Assembly: GCA_018826905.1 (NCBI GenBank)
Contig: JAHJYC010000004.1
Location: 1 to 62,673 of the forward strand
Direction of reading: 5' to 3'
DNA from: Patescibacteria group bacterium
GTDB taxonomy: Bacteria; Patescibacteriota; Minisyncoccia; Phycocordibacterales; Phycocordibacteraceae
Length of the DNA: 62,673 nt
A program made the translations under genes and the position numbers. Each line of letters starts with the position of its first letter. The stretch's first letter is position 1. The notes under the pieces were generated by a model that saw only the letters and a program-made list of their open reading frames with translations, was not told the DNA's origin and made no database searches. Positions 1 through 8,547 of this stretch are shown here, piece by piece.

Positions 1-65
1 CGTCCGCGACGACGGACGAGAATATCACCAGGCTGTTGCTTTTTAATTGATGCGCGTACTTTCAT
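1..65 (-). CDS. rpmJ: Ribosomal protein L36, N-terminal part (cut by window edge)
   Basis: The reverse strand reads MKVRASIKKQQPGDILVRRR and runs off the left edge. The KVRASIKK start and the basic VRRRGR stretch match bacterial L36, a small protein of the large ribosomal subunit. The usual zinc-binding CxxC of L36 is replaced by QQPGD, so this is a cysteine-free form. It follows infA by 58 nt on the same strand, the infA-rpmJ order of ribosomal alpha-operons, so rpsM and rpsK would be expected just outside the window. No clear Shine-Dalgarno sequence precedes the ATG. Confidence 0.8.
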   Translation of the reverse strand, partial: MKVRASIKKQQPGDILVRRRG

Positions 66-123
66 TTGATTTGTATAGATAGCCCACTCATGTGAACAAT
101 TGCCGTAAGCTGCCGCTCCTCGC

Positions 124-342
124 TTACGAAAGGCGTCTAACGATGCGTGCTCGTCCTCCGTATGGGTCAGTGACTAGTTCAACCTGGTCACCTACCAGCA
201 CACGAATTCTGTGCAATCGCATCTTGCCTGCAAGATAAGAAAGCTGTAGTTCTCCCGAAGACAACCGAACTCTAAATAAAGAATTCGGCAGCACCTCTTC
301 TACGGTGCCTGTTGTGGGATCATCAGATTTTCCTACCTCCAT
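124..342 (-). CDS. infA: Translation initiation factor IF-1
   Basis: The 72-residue product is the normal length for IF-1, a single OB-fold protein that binds the ribosomal A site on the 30S subunit during initiation. Family hallmarks are visible: GTVEEVLPNSLFRVRL near residues 13-28, a GKMRLHRIRVLVGDQV core, and a basic C-terminal tail. The ATG at 342 has a GAGG Shine-Dalgarno sequence 6 nt upstream. The gene lies between a surface-protein gene upstream (stop at 408) and rpmJ downstream, so it is probably the start of the ribosomal alpha-operon. Confidence 0.95.
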   Translation of the reverse strand: MEVGKSDDPTTGTVEEVLPNSLFRVRLSSGELQLSYLAGKMRLHRIRVLVGDQVELVTDPYGGRARIVRRLS

Positions 343-407
343 GTGAAGCCTCAGTATCCTACCAAGGACATACTACTGCGTCAACAGCAAGGAGCGGAAA
401 ACCCTTG

Positions 408-1682
408 CTACGGGGCCGTCTTCTTAACCTCAACAGTTACTTTTGCAGGGTCCTGAGGGAACGTATTAGCCCAGAAAGGGCGAAGTACGAGTACTGCGGA
501 GTCTACCTCAGGGAAGCCTGTAAGGACCACTTCAGCGCTGTTACGGGTTTTTCCTGCAACTGCTCCAGCTATCTTGTCTTCCTCTACAATCCATTCAATA
601 GTGACGTTTCCAGCTAGTGAGAAGGCAAACTCTTGCGCTCCAGGGCTAGGCAGGTCCCCAACAGGTGTAAGAGTAAGGCCTGACACATCAGTTAATGTAA
701 CTGGTTGTCCGGCATATGCTCCAACAACTTGAAGCGCTATTGCCTTTGCGAGAGCAGTCTTTGGGAACACAATTGCTGTAGCAACTGCCTTTTCAGAAAG
801 TTCTACATTGCCTCCGCTTGCAACTCCATCGGGCTGAGTAACGTAAGAGACAGTGCTTGCTCCTCCGATAAGCACGTACCCCTCTGGCGCTGCTGTCATA
901 ATTGCTTCCTCAATCTGTGGAGCAAGGGCTGCACGAAGTTCTGCCATCTGTGCGTCACGAGTCGTTTGTCCTACGCTCGCTCTTGTGCCAGAGAATCCTC
1001 CTGACATAGGAGCGTCTGAGCGGGCAGTTACCTGAGTAAACAATGCACCCCCGGCAAGTCCTGGAAGGGTGAATGTAGTTGGTCCGACGTTATAGGTATC
1101 GCCTGAAGCATCTGCGTAAGCAGTTATGGCAAGTTCTCCAGGAACATCCCCTCTTGCTGCTGGCACTGTAACTGACTCATGAATACGGAAGATAAGACCA
1201 TCTGGCGTCTCAAAACGAGTATTCTTAATCAGTTGTTGAGGAGTTGCCTGCTTGTTTAGAATAGTGATTGTTCCTTGAGCTGGCTGATTAACAGTTTCAG
1301 TTCCCTCAGAGGCAACAGAAGCTGTCGCTGTTTTTTCAACAGTAACGAACTCAAATGGCAGATCTCCGCCAGATACTGTTGCGATAAAGTCACCAGTTAC
1401 ATAGGAGACATTGGTTGATGGAGTAACGGTTACCTTTGCCCCTGAAAATACAACGAGTGCTCCAACTGAAACAGCAATAACAATAAGTGCGATAATTGCT
1501 GTGCCAACTGGGAACTTCCGACCTATCTTTCGTGGAGGAAGCGGACGCTCGTACTGTGGACGTGCGGACGGCATCTGCATCCCTTCCTTTTCAACTGGAG
1601 GAGTGTAAGAAGGAACATTCTCTGTTCCCTGCATGGTGCGTCTTCGTGATGGAGGAATTATGTCATTCAAATTCTTATTCAT
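408..1682 (-). CDS. Baseplate J-like/CPR surface protein with one N-terminal membrane anchor
   Basis: A 424-residue protein. Residues 1-53 are a proline- and arginine-rich cytoplasmic segment, 54-80 form one hydrophobic helix (GTAIIALIVIAVSVGALVVF), and the rest is a beta-rich extracellular region with many Thr, Val and Ala. The section around residues 130-165 (AQGTITILNKQATPQQL followed by NTRFETPDG) is the pattern I associate with CPR proteins annotated as baseplate J/gp47-like. That assignment is from memory of the family. The role is unknown, possibly an envelope or appendage component. A TATACT box at 1722-1727 suggests a promoter with a leader of about 35 nt. infA follows 65 nt downstream. 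Confidence 0.6.
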   Translation of the reverse strand: MNKNLNDIIPPSRRRTMQGTENVPSYTPPVEKEGMQMPSARPQYERPLPPRKIGRKFPVGTAIIALIVIAVSVGALVVFSGAKVTVTPSTNVSYVTGDFIATVSGGDLPFEFVTVEKTATASVASEGTETVNQPAQGTITILNKQATPQQLIKNTRFETPDGLIFRIHESVTVPAARGDVPGELAITAYADASGDTYNVGPTTFTLPGLAGGALFTQVTARSDAPMSGGFSGTRASVGQTTRDAQMAELRAALAPQIEEAIMTAAPEGYVLIGGASTVSYVTQPDGVASGGNVELSEKAVATAIVFPKTALAKAIALQVVGAYAGQPVTLTDVSGLTLTPVGDLPSPGAQEFAFSLAGNVTIEWIVEEDKIAGAVAGKTRNSAEVVLTGFPEVDSAVLVLRPFWANTFPQDPAKVTVEVKKTAP

Positions 1683-1767
1683 AGCTGCGTGAGAAAGCCT
1701 TTCTAGGTAATATGTTTGTAGTATACACCGGTGCCAAGGGCTCTAGAACCCTGTAGGGTATAACGCC

Positions 1768-2904
1768 CTACAGGTTCCCAATACCCTTTTTGCAATACAA
1801 CGCGAGCAACGCGAGATACACATCTCCCTCTGCGAGTCCTCGTGTCTTCACATACGGAGCGATATGTGACGGGAGAAGCGGAACAACAGAGAGAGGCTCA
1901 TCTGATAGCCACAGCGACCGAAGCTCGCTTTTCTCTAAGACATGTTTGAGGAAGCCTCGTGCATTCTCGTCGGCAAGAAGAAACAGCATGCGAGGCAAGG
2001 CCTGCTTTCCGGAAAATTCTGTAAACACTTCTCGTAGTCCTAGAAGCCATGTCTTCTCCAGCTCGTCGGTGCGGGCTTCAAAGGCAGTGTTCCTCAAGGG
2101 ATCAATCATTCCGACTGAAGGAAGTGAGTGTGCATGTGCTGCCCTTTTTCCGCCTTCAAGTAACTCATGTGTTCCGTGTGGGACAGTACGTACTCCTGCG
2201 AGGAGTCCTCTTTTAACAAAAGCGGCATCAGTAGCTGTTCCTGACACATCAAGCACAATAAAATCCTTCTGGTGTGGGTACAGGTCTCTGAAAACTGAGT
2301 ATGCTGCTGGAGCAAACGCAGTAAGCGTCACATCGTGGGTGTGAAAGGTTTTTCGTAAGGAAGTAAGTATCTCCTTTGCGATAGCTTTTTCAATCGTTGA
2401 GGACAAAACGATCATCTCTGCTCTGTTTACTCGCTTTCCAAAAGGGTTTTGAGTCTCATACCCATTAAGAATGGTGGCAATAATTGTCCTTCCTGATTCT
2501 AGACGGTCCTCAGACGCAGGTTCAATGTCTTGAATTGCACTCTCCATCGCCGCGTGCGTAAAGGTAAATGCTTGGCTCTTCTGTATGCTTCTTGAGGTTA
2601 TGTCCGTGTCTTGCCAAGGAGCTCCCACAGATACAAGCACGCTATCAATGTGCCCGCTTCCCACCTCTCTTCTTAAAGTAGGTCCTCCCTCCTCAACGAG
2701 CATACGCTCAACAACTGAAAGGGCGCGTAGCATCCCAGCTGAAAGCATTTCCCCTTCGTATAGCTCAACAGGGACACGAACACTAAAATACAGTGTCGGA
2801 AGTGAATGCTTCCTGTAATACACCAACGCTCCTCCTACGGAAGAAGAGCTAATATCAAGTAAGGCAACAGACAGAGCCTTCTTTTTTAAAGAGAACAGCG
2901 ACAT
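1768..2904 (-). CDS. pilM: PilM/FtsA-like actin-fold protein
   Basis: Start chosen at ATG 2904 (MSLFSLKKKALSVALLDISS), 378 residues. A TATACT box ends 7 nt upstream, and the longer frame reads back through a terminator. The N-terminal ALLDISSSSVGGALV and the central IVLDVSGTATDAAFV resemble the phosphate-1 and phosphate-2 loops of actin-like ATPases, as in PilM of type IV pilus systems or FtsA. PilM couples the cytoplasmic ring to inner-membrane pilus proteins. No pilN or pilO lies next to it here. A short inverted repeat (about 1749-1773) overlaps the stop codon. PilM-like is more likely than FtsA because no membrane-targeting tail is obvious. Confidence 0.6.
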   Translation of the reverse strand: MSLFSLKKKALSVALLDISSSSVGGALVYYRKHSLPTLYFSVRVPVELYEGEMLSAGMLRALSVVERMLVEEGGPTLRREVGSGHIDSVLVSVGAPWQDTDITSRSIQKSQAFTFTHAAMESAIQDIEPASEDRLESGRTIIATILNGYETQNPFGKRVNRAEMIVLSSTIEKAIAKEILTSLRKTFHTHDVTLTAFAPAAYSVFRDLYPHQKDFIVLDVSGTATDAAFVKRGLLAGVRTVPHGTHELLEGGKRAAHAHSLPSVGMIDPLRNTAFEARTDELEKTWLLGLREVFTEFSGKQALPRMLFLLADENARGFLKHVLEKSELRSLWLSDEPLSVVPLLPSHIAPYVKTRGLAEGDVYLALLALYCKKGIGNL

Positions 2905-2911
2905 TGCTGAA

Positions 2912-2917
2912 AGTATA
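2912..2917 (-). promoter_or_regulatory. -10 box of the pilM-like gene (leaderless)
   Basis: TATACT on the reverse strand ends 7 nt before ATG 2904, so transcription should begin at or next to the start codon. No convincing -35 was seen. It lies just downstream of the terminator at 2940-2963. Confidence 0.6.
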
Positions 2918-2939
2918 CCAAGAAGATTGTTAGGAAATG

Positions 2940-2963
2940 AAAAAGTCCGAAACAAGTTCGGAC
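2940..2963 (-). terminator. Intrinsic terminator of the small RNA / alaS unit
   Basis: The reverse strand has a GTCCGAA-loop-TTCGGAC stem of 7 bp (2945-2963), followed directly by TTTTT (2944-2940). Confidence 0.75.
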
Positions 2964-3122
2964 AAATAGGGTGGATGGAGTGCAGCTCACGCTGTAGGAG
3001 CATGACTTCCTACTCGTTCCTCTGCCCTGGAAAGAGGTCAGAACACTCTATGTCTCAGGTAGTATGCGGCGTCCACGCTCGCGGGAAGACATATCTTTGC
3101 GTCTGTGGCACAAAGAACACCC
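2940..3122 (-). ncRNA. Predicted structured small RNA of about 183 nt
   Basis: An independent transcription unit between alaS and pilM. TTGACT (3152-3157) and TATATT (3130-3135), 16 nt apart, place the start at G3122. The unit ends with a GTCCGAA/TTCGGAC hairpin and TTTTT. The 5' GGGTG pairs with CACCC (2973-2969) next to the terminator. Inside, stems can be drawn by eye: CTTTG/CAAAG, ATGTCT/AGACAT, GAGTG/CACTC enclosing CCTCT/AGAGG, and GTAGGA/TCCTAC. There is no long ORF. Length and paired ends fit a 6S-type RNA, and an alternative long-rod pairing with symmetric internal loops is also possible. The SRP and RNase P core motifs were not found. Confidence 0.5.
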
Positions 3123-3129
3123 GTGTATG

Positions 3130-3157
3130 AATATAGAGCTTTTGGCTAGAAAGTCAA
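3130..3157 (-). promoter_or_regulatory. Promoter of the predicted small RNA
   Basis: Reverse strand TTGACT at 3157-3152, a 16-nt spacer, and TATATT at 3135-3130. The -35 begins just before the alaS stop codon (3160-3162), and the predicted start at 3122 coincides with the 5' strand of the closing stem. Confidence 0.55.
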
Positions 3158-3159
3158 AG

Positions 3160-5076
3160 TTAGACAAGTACTGCCTTAATGCGACGAATTCCAGAAGCCA
3201 CAGCCTCCTCTTTAAGAATTTTGAAACGGGTACCTCCTGTATGAATTTCACTTGTGTTCGCGACATGAGGCCCACCACAGAATTCAAGTGAGAATGCTTC
3301 AGGAATTCTTGGGTTCTCTGCTGACGCTTCAGCTGGGCCAACAGAATACACGGAAACAGTATCTGGATATTTCACCCCAAACTCCATCTGGGCACCCAAC
3401 TTCTCTGCTTCTTCTCGTGGCATGACGGTGCGAGTTACAGGGAGATCTTGGTAGATGATGTCGTTTACAATTCGCTCTACCTCAGCCTTCTGCTCGTCTG
3501 ACATTTTACCTGGGGAAGAAAAATCTATACGAAGTCGCTCAGAGGTGATGTTGCTTCCACGCTGGAACACTTCTTCTCCGAGCACCATCTGGAGTGCCTT
3601 TAGCAGAATGTGGTGTGTCGTATGATAGCGCACTGTTTGCTCTGCATGATCTGCAAGTCCCCCTGCAAACTTTTGTGCTGCTCCGGCTCGGGATTGGCTT
3701 TGGTGCGCTTCCATTGCTGATTTGAAATCAGTTTCTAGCAGTGTAAGCCCGCGCTCCTTTGCGAGCTCCTGCGTAAGTTCAAACGGGAATCCGAAAGAAG
3801 AAAAGAGAATAAATGCATTTTCTCCAGTTATATCTCCCTTTGCAGCAAGTTTCTCAAACTCCTTAAGTCCTGTTGTAAGGGTATTTCTAAATTTTCGCTC
3901 TTCAGCGGAAAGCCCTTCTTCAATTAAAGGAAGTGCGTCAGCAACCCATGGGTACTGGTCCTTATATAACTCTGCAAAACCATGCGCAATTTCAACGAGG
4001 ACGGCGTCCTTGATTCCAAGACGGTCTACTTCACGAATTGCTCTTCGTAACAATCTACGCAGTATGTAGCCAGCCTCCGTATTTGATGGCTTGATATCTG
4101 AAGCGAGCATAAAGAATGCTGCACGGGTGTGGTCAAGAATGATTCTAAAAGAGCGTAGATCTTCCTCAGTCGCTCCATACGTCTTTCCTGTCTTCTCTTC
4201 AAGTACGCGCCTAGCCTTTTCAAATACATCAATTAAGAACACGTCGGGGTCTCCGAGTGTTGCCGCGACAAGTCGTTCAAGTCCCCCGCCGAAATCAACA
4301 TTCTTTTTAGGAAGTTGGGAGAAAGACCCATCCTCTTCCTTTTTAAACTGCATAAATACTGAGTTTCCGATCTCAACAAAGCGCCCGCAATCACAGTTTG
4401 GGTGGCACTCCGCTCCCCATGAAGGATCATGCGGGAGCCCGAAGTCATAAAAGAGCTCAGAATCAGGGCCTCCTGGCTCTCCTGGTGGCATGTTGTTTGG
4501 AACTCCGGCTCTACTCCACCAGTTCTTCTTAGCGTCGTACGCAAAAATACGAGAACCCTGCATTCCCTTTTTATAGCCTTCTTCCTCACTTCCAATTGAA
4601 GAAAACTTTGCCTCAATACTTTTTTCCTCAAAAAGTTTTTGCCACAGGGCAACTGATTCCATATCTGCGCCTATGCCAGTACTCTCGTCTCCAGAGAATA
4701 CAGTTACATACAGCTTCTCTGGATCTAGCCCAAGCCCTTCCTCTTTTGAGGTGAGAAATTCAAATACCCACGGGAGCTGCTCTTCCCTGAAATAATCCCC
4801 TAAGGACCAATTCCCCAGCATTTCAAAGAAAGTAGTGTGCCTGTTGTCACCCACTTCTTCAATATCTTGTCCACGGAAACAGGTCTGTGCATCAACTAAA
4901 CGTGTCCCCGCTGGATGCTCTTCTCCTAGAAGATAGGGTACTAAGGGCTGCATACCAGAAGAGGTAAAGAGCGTTGTTGGGTCATTGTCTGGCCGGATCG
5001 GTGCTGAAGGAATCTCCACGTGCCCGCGTGCTTTATAAAAAGTAAGGAATCTGGATCGTACCTCTGAAAGCGTCAT
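3160..5076 (-). CDS. alaS: Alanyl-tRNA synthetase, lacking the C-terminal C-Ala domain
   Basis: Charges tRNA-Ala with alanine and hydrolyses mischarged Ser/Gly-tRNA-Ala. Start chosen at ATG 5076 (MTLSEVRSRFLTFYKARGH), 638 residues; the longer frame runs into pepO and is not AlaRS-like. Class II motifs are visible: CFRGQDIEEVGDNRHTTFFEMLG near residue 65-90 and GGGLERL. The editing domain keeps its zinc ligands HTTHH (485-489) and CGGPH (C600, H604). The protein ends 38 residues after C600, so the oligomerisation/C-Ala domain of ordinary AlaRS (about 870 residues) is absent. Transcribed divergently from pepO with only 37 nt between the start codons. Confidence 0.95.
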   Translation of the reverse strand: MTLSEVRSRFLTFYKARGHVEIPSAPIRPDNDPTTLFTSSGMQPLVPYLLGEEHPAGTRLVDAQTCFRGQDIEEVGDNRHTTFFEMLGNWSLGDYFREEQLPWVFEFLTSKEEGLGLDPEKLYVTVFSGDESTGIGADMESVALWQKLFEEKSIEAKFSSIGSEEEGYKKGMQGSRIFAYDAKKNWWSRAGVPNNMPPGEPGGPDSELFYDFGLPHDPSWGAECHPNCDCGRFVEIGNSVFMQFKKEEDGSFSQLPKKNVDFGGGLERLVAATLGDPDVFLIDVFEKARRVLEEKTGKTYGATEEDLRSFRIILDHTRAAFFMLASDIKPSNTEAGYILRRLLRRAIREVDRLGIKDAVLVEIAHGFAELYKDQYPWVADALPLIEEGLSAEERKFRNTLTTGLKEFEKLAAKGDITGENAFILFSSFGFPFELTQELAKERGLTLLETDFKSAMEAHQSQSRAGAAQKFAGGLADHAEQTVRYHTTHHILLKALQMVLGEEVFQRGSNITSERLRIDFSSPGKMSDEQKAEVERIVNDIIYQDLPVTRTVMPREEAEKLGAQMEFGVKYPDTVSVYSVGPAEASAENPRIPEAFSLEFCGGPHVANTSEIHTGGTRFKILKEEAVASGIRRIKAVLV

Positions 5077-5101
5077 AGTGGTATGACGATACCATGCTCG
5101 G

Positions 5102-5107
5102 TATACT
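5102..5107 (+). promoter_or_regulatory. -10 box of the M13 peptidase gene (leaderless)
   Basis: TATACT ends 6 nt before ATG 5114, which places the transcription start on the start codon. It sits inside the 37-nt gap between the divergent alaS and pepO start codons. Confidence 0.6.
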
Positions 5108-5113
5108 GTGCCT

Positions 5114-7087
5114 ATGGCTAAAATGAACACTTCCTGGGGCTTTGATGTGCGAGAGCTTGATCCATCTATTCGTCCACAAGACGATTTTTTCCACCACACA
5201 AACAAAACGTGGATGGAGACTAACCCAATCCCAAAGGTTGAATCACGCTGGGGGAGCTTTAACATACTTCGGTATAAATCAGAGAAGCAGCTCATGACGT
5301 TGCTGAAGACAATTGAGTCAGTAAAAAAAGTATCCGCAGGAAGCCCAGAGCAACTCATTCGTGATTTCTATAGAGCGGGAATGGATATGAAAAAAAGAAA
5401 TGCGTTGGGGCTGACTCCGCTTCGTTCACTTATAAAGAGAATAAGAAATATATCGTCAACGGATGATCTGGAGGCCGTTATTGAGAAGCTGCATCGTATT
5501 GGAGTTGGTGTTGCCTGGGGAGCTGGAGTTGACCAGGACGCTAAGAATAGCGAAGTGTATGCACTTCATCTTGCGCAAGATGGACTTGGAATGCCGGACC
5601 GTGAGTACTATTTAAAGAATGATGCGGAGTCTGTCCGTGTGCGTGATGCATATAAAGCACATGTTGAAAAACTCTTTGTATTAATGGGAAGGAGTAAAGC
5701 TGAGGCAGTAAGGGAGCAGACTATCTTTATGGCCTTTGAGACATCCCTAGCAAAAGCCTTCATGAAAAAGGAGGACGCAAGAGATCCTGAAAAGACCTAC
5801 CACAAGTATTCTTTCCCTCAATTAAAGAAGCTTGCACCTCAGATTGATTGGGTTACCTACCTAAAAAGAGCAGGAGTCTCTGGTGTTTCGTATGTGCTAG
5901 TTACTCAACCTGAGTACCTTAAGGAGGTAGCAAAACAAACCAGGGAGACCGATCTCTCTGTATGGAAGTCTTATCTTGAATGGCACCTTGTTAACGATTA
6001 CTCGGGGGTGCTTTCAGCTCCATTTATTAAACAAAGCTTCTCTTTCTACGGCACAGTTCTCTCTGGAACTACATCTATGCGTCCCTTATGGAGAAGGGTT
6101 CTTGGAGTAGTGAATGGGAGCTTGGGTGAAGCTCTGGGGCAACTATATGTGAAGAAGTACTTCCCTGCTGAGTCAAAGAAGAGAATGGATATTCTTGTAG
6201 ATGATTTATTCACTGCGTATGAAGCACGCATGCGCTCCCTTGCCTGGATGACTCCTGCAACAAAGAGGAAGGCACTGCAGAAACTAAAGGCACTCAATAG
6301 AAAAATTGGGCACCCAACGAAGTGGAAGTCCTATAAGGGACTGCGTATAGATGCGAATACTTATGCAGAGAATGTCATGCGAGTGAGTGAATATGAACAC
6401 CGCCGAGAAGTAAGGAAATTAGGTAGACCCATAGATCGTGCAGAGTGGTTTATGTACCCACAAACAGTGAATGCATATTTCGCACCTAGCCTGAACGATA
6501 TCGTGTTCCCTGCTGCCATACTCCAGCCGCCCTTCTTTAACGCAACTGGAGACGATGCTCTAAATTATGGCTGTATAGGTGCTGTAATTGGCCACGAGAT
6601 GACACACGGGTTTGATGATGAGGGGTCAAAGTTTGACGCTAAAGGAAATTTCAAAAGCTGGTGGAGCAAAGAGGATCGTTCAAAATTTGAGGAAAAGGCC
6701 AGGAAGGTTGAGAAACAATTTAATTCCTATCGTGTAGCTGATGGTGTTCCTGTAAATGGAAAGCTTACACTTGGAGAGAACATTGCTGATTTAGGCGGGC
6801 TTTCTATTGCATACGATGCGTATCAATTGCAATTGGCGAGAACAGGAAGAAAAGATATTGATGGACTTACTCCTGAGCAAAGGTTCTTCATCGGGTTTAG
6901 CCTATTTGAACGAGAGAATGCAAGGTCTGAGTTTACTAAAATGCAGGTGCTCACAGATCCGCATTCTCCAGGTATCTTCCGCATTAACGGCCCAATCTCT
7001 AACTTTGAGCCATTCTACGAGACGTACGGTGTTAAGAAAGGGGACGCATTGTATAGAGCTCCTAAGGACAGAGAGATGGTGTGGTAG
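5114..7087 (+). CDS. pepO: M13 family zinc metallopeptidase (neprilysin/PepO-like)
   Basis: Predicted to cleave oligopeptides. Start chosen at ATG 5114 (MAKMNTSWGFDVRELD) because the TATACT box ends 6 nt upstream; the in-frame GTG at 5108 would lie before the predicted transcript. 657 residues, normal for M13. The zinc site is complete: HEMTH at residues 494-498 and the third ligand in GENIADLGGL (E555, with D559). The substrate-binding NAYF motif precedes it (around residue 453) and FFIGF follows. No signal peptide or membrane helix is seen, so this is probably a cytoplasmic PepO-type enzyme. It is one of the few plus-strand genes here. Confidence 0.92.
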   Translation: MAKMNTSWGFDVRELDPSIRPQDDFFHHTNKTWMETNPIPKVESRWGSFNILRYKSEKQLMTLLKTIESVKKVSAGSPEQLIRDFYRAGMDMKKRNALGLTPLRSLIKRIRNISSTDDLEAVIEKLHRIGVGVAWGAGVDQDAKNSEVYALHLAQDGLGMPDREYYLKNDAESVRVRDAYKAHVEKLFVLMGRSKAEAVREQTIFMAFETSLAKAFMKKEDARDPEKTYHKYSFPQLKKLAPQIDWVTYLKRAGVSGVSYVLVTQPEYLKEVAKQTRETDLSVWKSYLEWHLVNDYSGVLSAPFIKQSFSFYGTVLSGTTSMRPLWRRVLGVVNGSLGEALGQLYVKKYFPAESKKRMDILVDDLFTAYEARMRSLAWMTPATKRKALQKLKALNRKIGHPTKWKSYKGLRIDANTYAENVMRVSEYEHRREVRKLGRPIDRAEWFMYPQTVNAYFAPSLNDIVFPAAILQPPFFNATGDDALNYGCIGAVIGHEMTHGFDDEGSKFDAKGNFKSWWSKEDRSKFEEKARKVEKQFNSYRVADGVPVNGKLTLGENIADLGGLSIAYDAYQLQLARTGRKDIDGLTPEQRFFIGFSLFERENARSEFTKMQVLTDPHSPGIFRINGPISNFEPFYETYGVKKGDALYRAPKDREMVW

Positions 7088-7091
7088 CAAG

Positions 7092-7757
7092 TTACGTCCA
7101 CTCTATAGGGGCTTTATTGCTCGCAACTAAGTAGCTATTCGTTTGGCTAAAAGGCTTAGATCCAAAGAACCCTTTCCTCGCAGAAAATGGCGAGGGGTGT
7201 GGAGATTCAATAATAAGATGTTTGTTTGAATCTATAAGGGTCCTTTTAGTTCTTGCGTGGTTGCCCCAAAGAATGAATACGATGTTTTCTCTTTCCTTAG
7301 AAAGTGCAGATATGGCTGCATCAGTGAATTGCTCCCAGCCCTTTCCTTGGTGTGATCCTGGAGTGCGAGCGCGGACAGTAAGGGTGGCGTTCAAAAGTAA
7401 GACACCTTGGCGTGCCCAGCGACTAAGATCTCCGGTTGTCATTGGCTTAACTCCTAAATCTTCCGACATCTCTTTGTAGATGTTTTGGAGCGATGGAGGG
7501 AGCTTGGTCCCCTCAGTAACAGAAAAAGATAGTCCCATCGCCTGATCTGGTCCGTGGTATGGATCCTGTCCTAGGATAACCACCTTCACTTCATCAAATG
7601 GAGTTAACTCAAAGGCAGCGAATATGTCTTTAGGATTTGGATATACGGTTTGGTCCGCATACTCGTCTTTTACAAATGCAGCTAACTCCAAGAAATACTC
7701 TTTCCTAAACTCGTCCTTAAGCGCCTGCTTCCATGATGGTTCAATGCGCACTTCCAT
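7092..7757 (-). CDS. ung: Uracil-DNA glycosylase, family 1
   Basis: Removes uracil from DNA as the first step of base excision repair. 221 residues, standard length. Motif 1 GQDPYHG is at residues 63-69 with the catalytic Asp65, and the minor-groove loop HPSPFSARKGFFG lies near residue 186 with the catalytic His. Last gene of a minus-strand cluster (mnmA, ATP-cone/Mrr protein, Cas4-like nuclease, ung) with intergenic gaps of 0-3 nt. It converges on pepO, with a gap of 4 nt between the stop codons. Confidence 0.96.
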   Translation of the reverse strand: MEVRIEPSWKQALKDEFRKEYFLELAAFVKDEYADQTVYPNPKDIFAAFELTPFDEVKVVILGQDPYHGPDQAMGLSFSVTEGTKLPPSLQNIYKEMSEDLGVKPMTTGDLSRWARQGVLLLNATLTVRARTPGSHQGKGWEQFTDAAISALSKERENIVFILWGNHARTKRTLIDSNKHLIIESPHPSPFSARKGFFGSKPFSQTNSYLVASNKAPIEWT

Positions 7758-7760
7758 ACG

Positions 7761-8546
7761 CTATTTCTGTGCCTTTCTATGAAGTGCAAGTAGTTTTTTT
7801 CCTGCGGCCTCACGATACGGACAAAACTCGCAATCCTTGCCGACGGCTGGTATTGCGTCACTTTCAAGAGTTTCTTTAATTTTTGGTAGTACTTCATCAA
7901 TCCATGTAGTCTCTCCATTGCAGGGCACTACAGTAACCTCAAACTCAAGCTGTGCATCAAATGCCTGCTTGTCTGCACTAGCATTGGCGTAAACAAAGTA
8001 CCCGTTTGGCGATACTGAGAACCCATTCTTCTCAAGTAACCATTGATACACACCCATCTGTCGCTTGTACTGTTCGTTCCAAGAAGAATCCTCCAAAGTT
8101 TCTATAGTTCCTGGCTTTGACGTGGCCTTATAGTCAACAACAATAAGTTCACCCGCTTTGTTCACCCATATGTCGTCCACTGCTCCCGAGATGGTAAAGC
8201 CAGTAGGTTCATGAAAATGCTCAACTCCTTCAAAATTCTCTCTCCAGGTGTTCATGTTTTTGTGCACAAAAGGAACAGCATCAATTCCATATTTCTCCAT
8301 TAACGGGTGAGCAGTTCCTGCAACACGGTGCACATCAAATTCTTTCTTTAAGAGAGCGTCAACGGCGATGTTAAGCGTAAATGCGGGGCCACGTGGACGA
8401 GCAGTCCCAAGTTTATTGTCTAGATAAAAACAACGAGGGCACTCATTGAAAAGTTCAATCTTAGACCGAGAGAGACGCCACTTCTTTCCGCCATGATTCC
8501 AGTCGCTACTTCTATTTGGATTGTACTGCTTTTTGAATTCAGCCAT
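7761..8546 (-). CDS. Cas4/RecB-like PD-(D/E)XK nuclease with four cysteines
   Basis: 261 residues from ATG 8546 (MAEFKKQYNP). SKIELFNECPRCFYLD (residues 28-43) is the usual N-terminal motif of RecB/Cas4-family nucleases, VVDYKAT (D138, K140) is the D-x-K catalytic motif, and GAVDD near 121-125 may supply the upstream acidic residue. C36, C39, C239 and C242 are placed like the iron-sulfur cluster cysteines of Cas4 and AddB. There is no CRISPR array or other cas gene nearby, so a role in DNA end processing or repair is more likely, alongside ung 3 nt downstream. Function inferred from family. Confidence 0.75.
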   Translation of the reverse strand: MAEFKKQYNPNRSSDWNHGGKKWRLSRSKIELFNECPRCFYLDNKLGTARPRGPAFTLNIAVDALLKKEFDVHRVAGTAHPLMEKYGIDAVPFVHKNMNTWRENFEGVEHFHEPTGFTISGAVDDIWVNKAGELIVVDYKATSKPGTIETLEDSSWNEQYKRQMGVYQWLLEKNGFSVSPNGYFVYANASADKQAFDAQLEFEVTVVPCNGETTWIDEVLPKIKETLESDAIPAVGKDCEFCPYREAAGKKLLALHRKAQK

Positions 8547-8547
8547 A

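Noticed and set aside
2940..3122. SRP RNA, tmRNA or RNase P RNA as the identity of the small RNA
   Set aside because: I looked for the SRP GGAAG-type loop, a tmRNA tag frame with tRNA-like ends, and the RNase P GAGGAAAGTCC and ACAGAA motifs, and found none. 6S-like remains possible.
5077..5358. N-terminal extension of alaS to 732 residues
   Set aside because: The extra 94 residues overlap the pepO promoter and coding region and show no AlaRS similarity. ATG 5076 starts at the usual AlaRS N-terminus.
7761..8546. CRISPR-associated Cas4
   Set aside because: No CRISPR repeats and no cas1, cas2 or effector genes were seen in the window. The gene sits with ung and mnmA.
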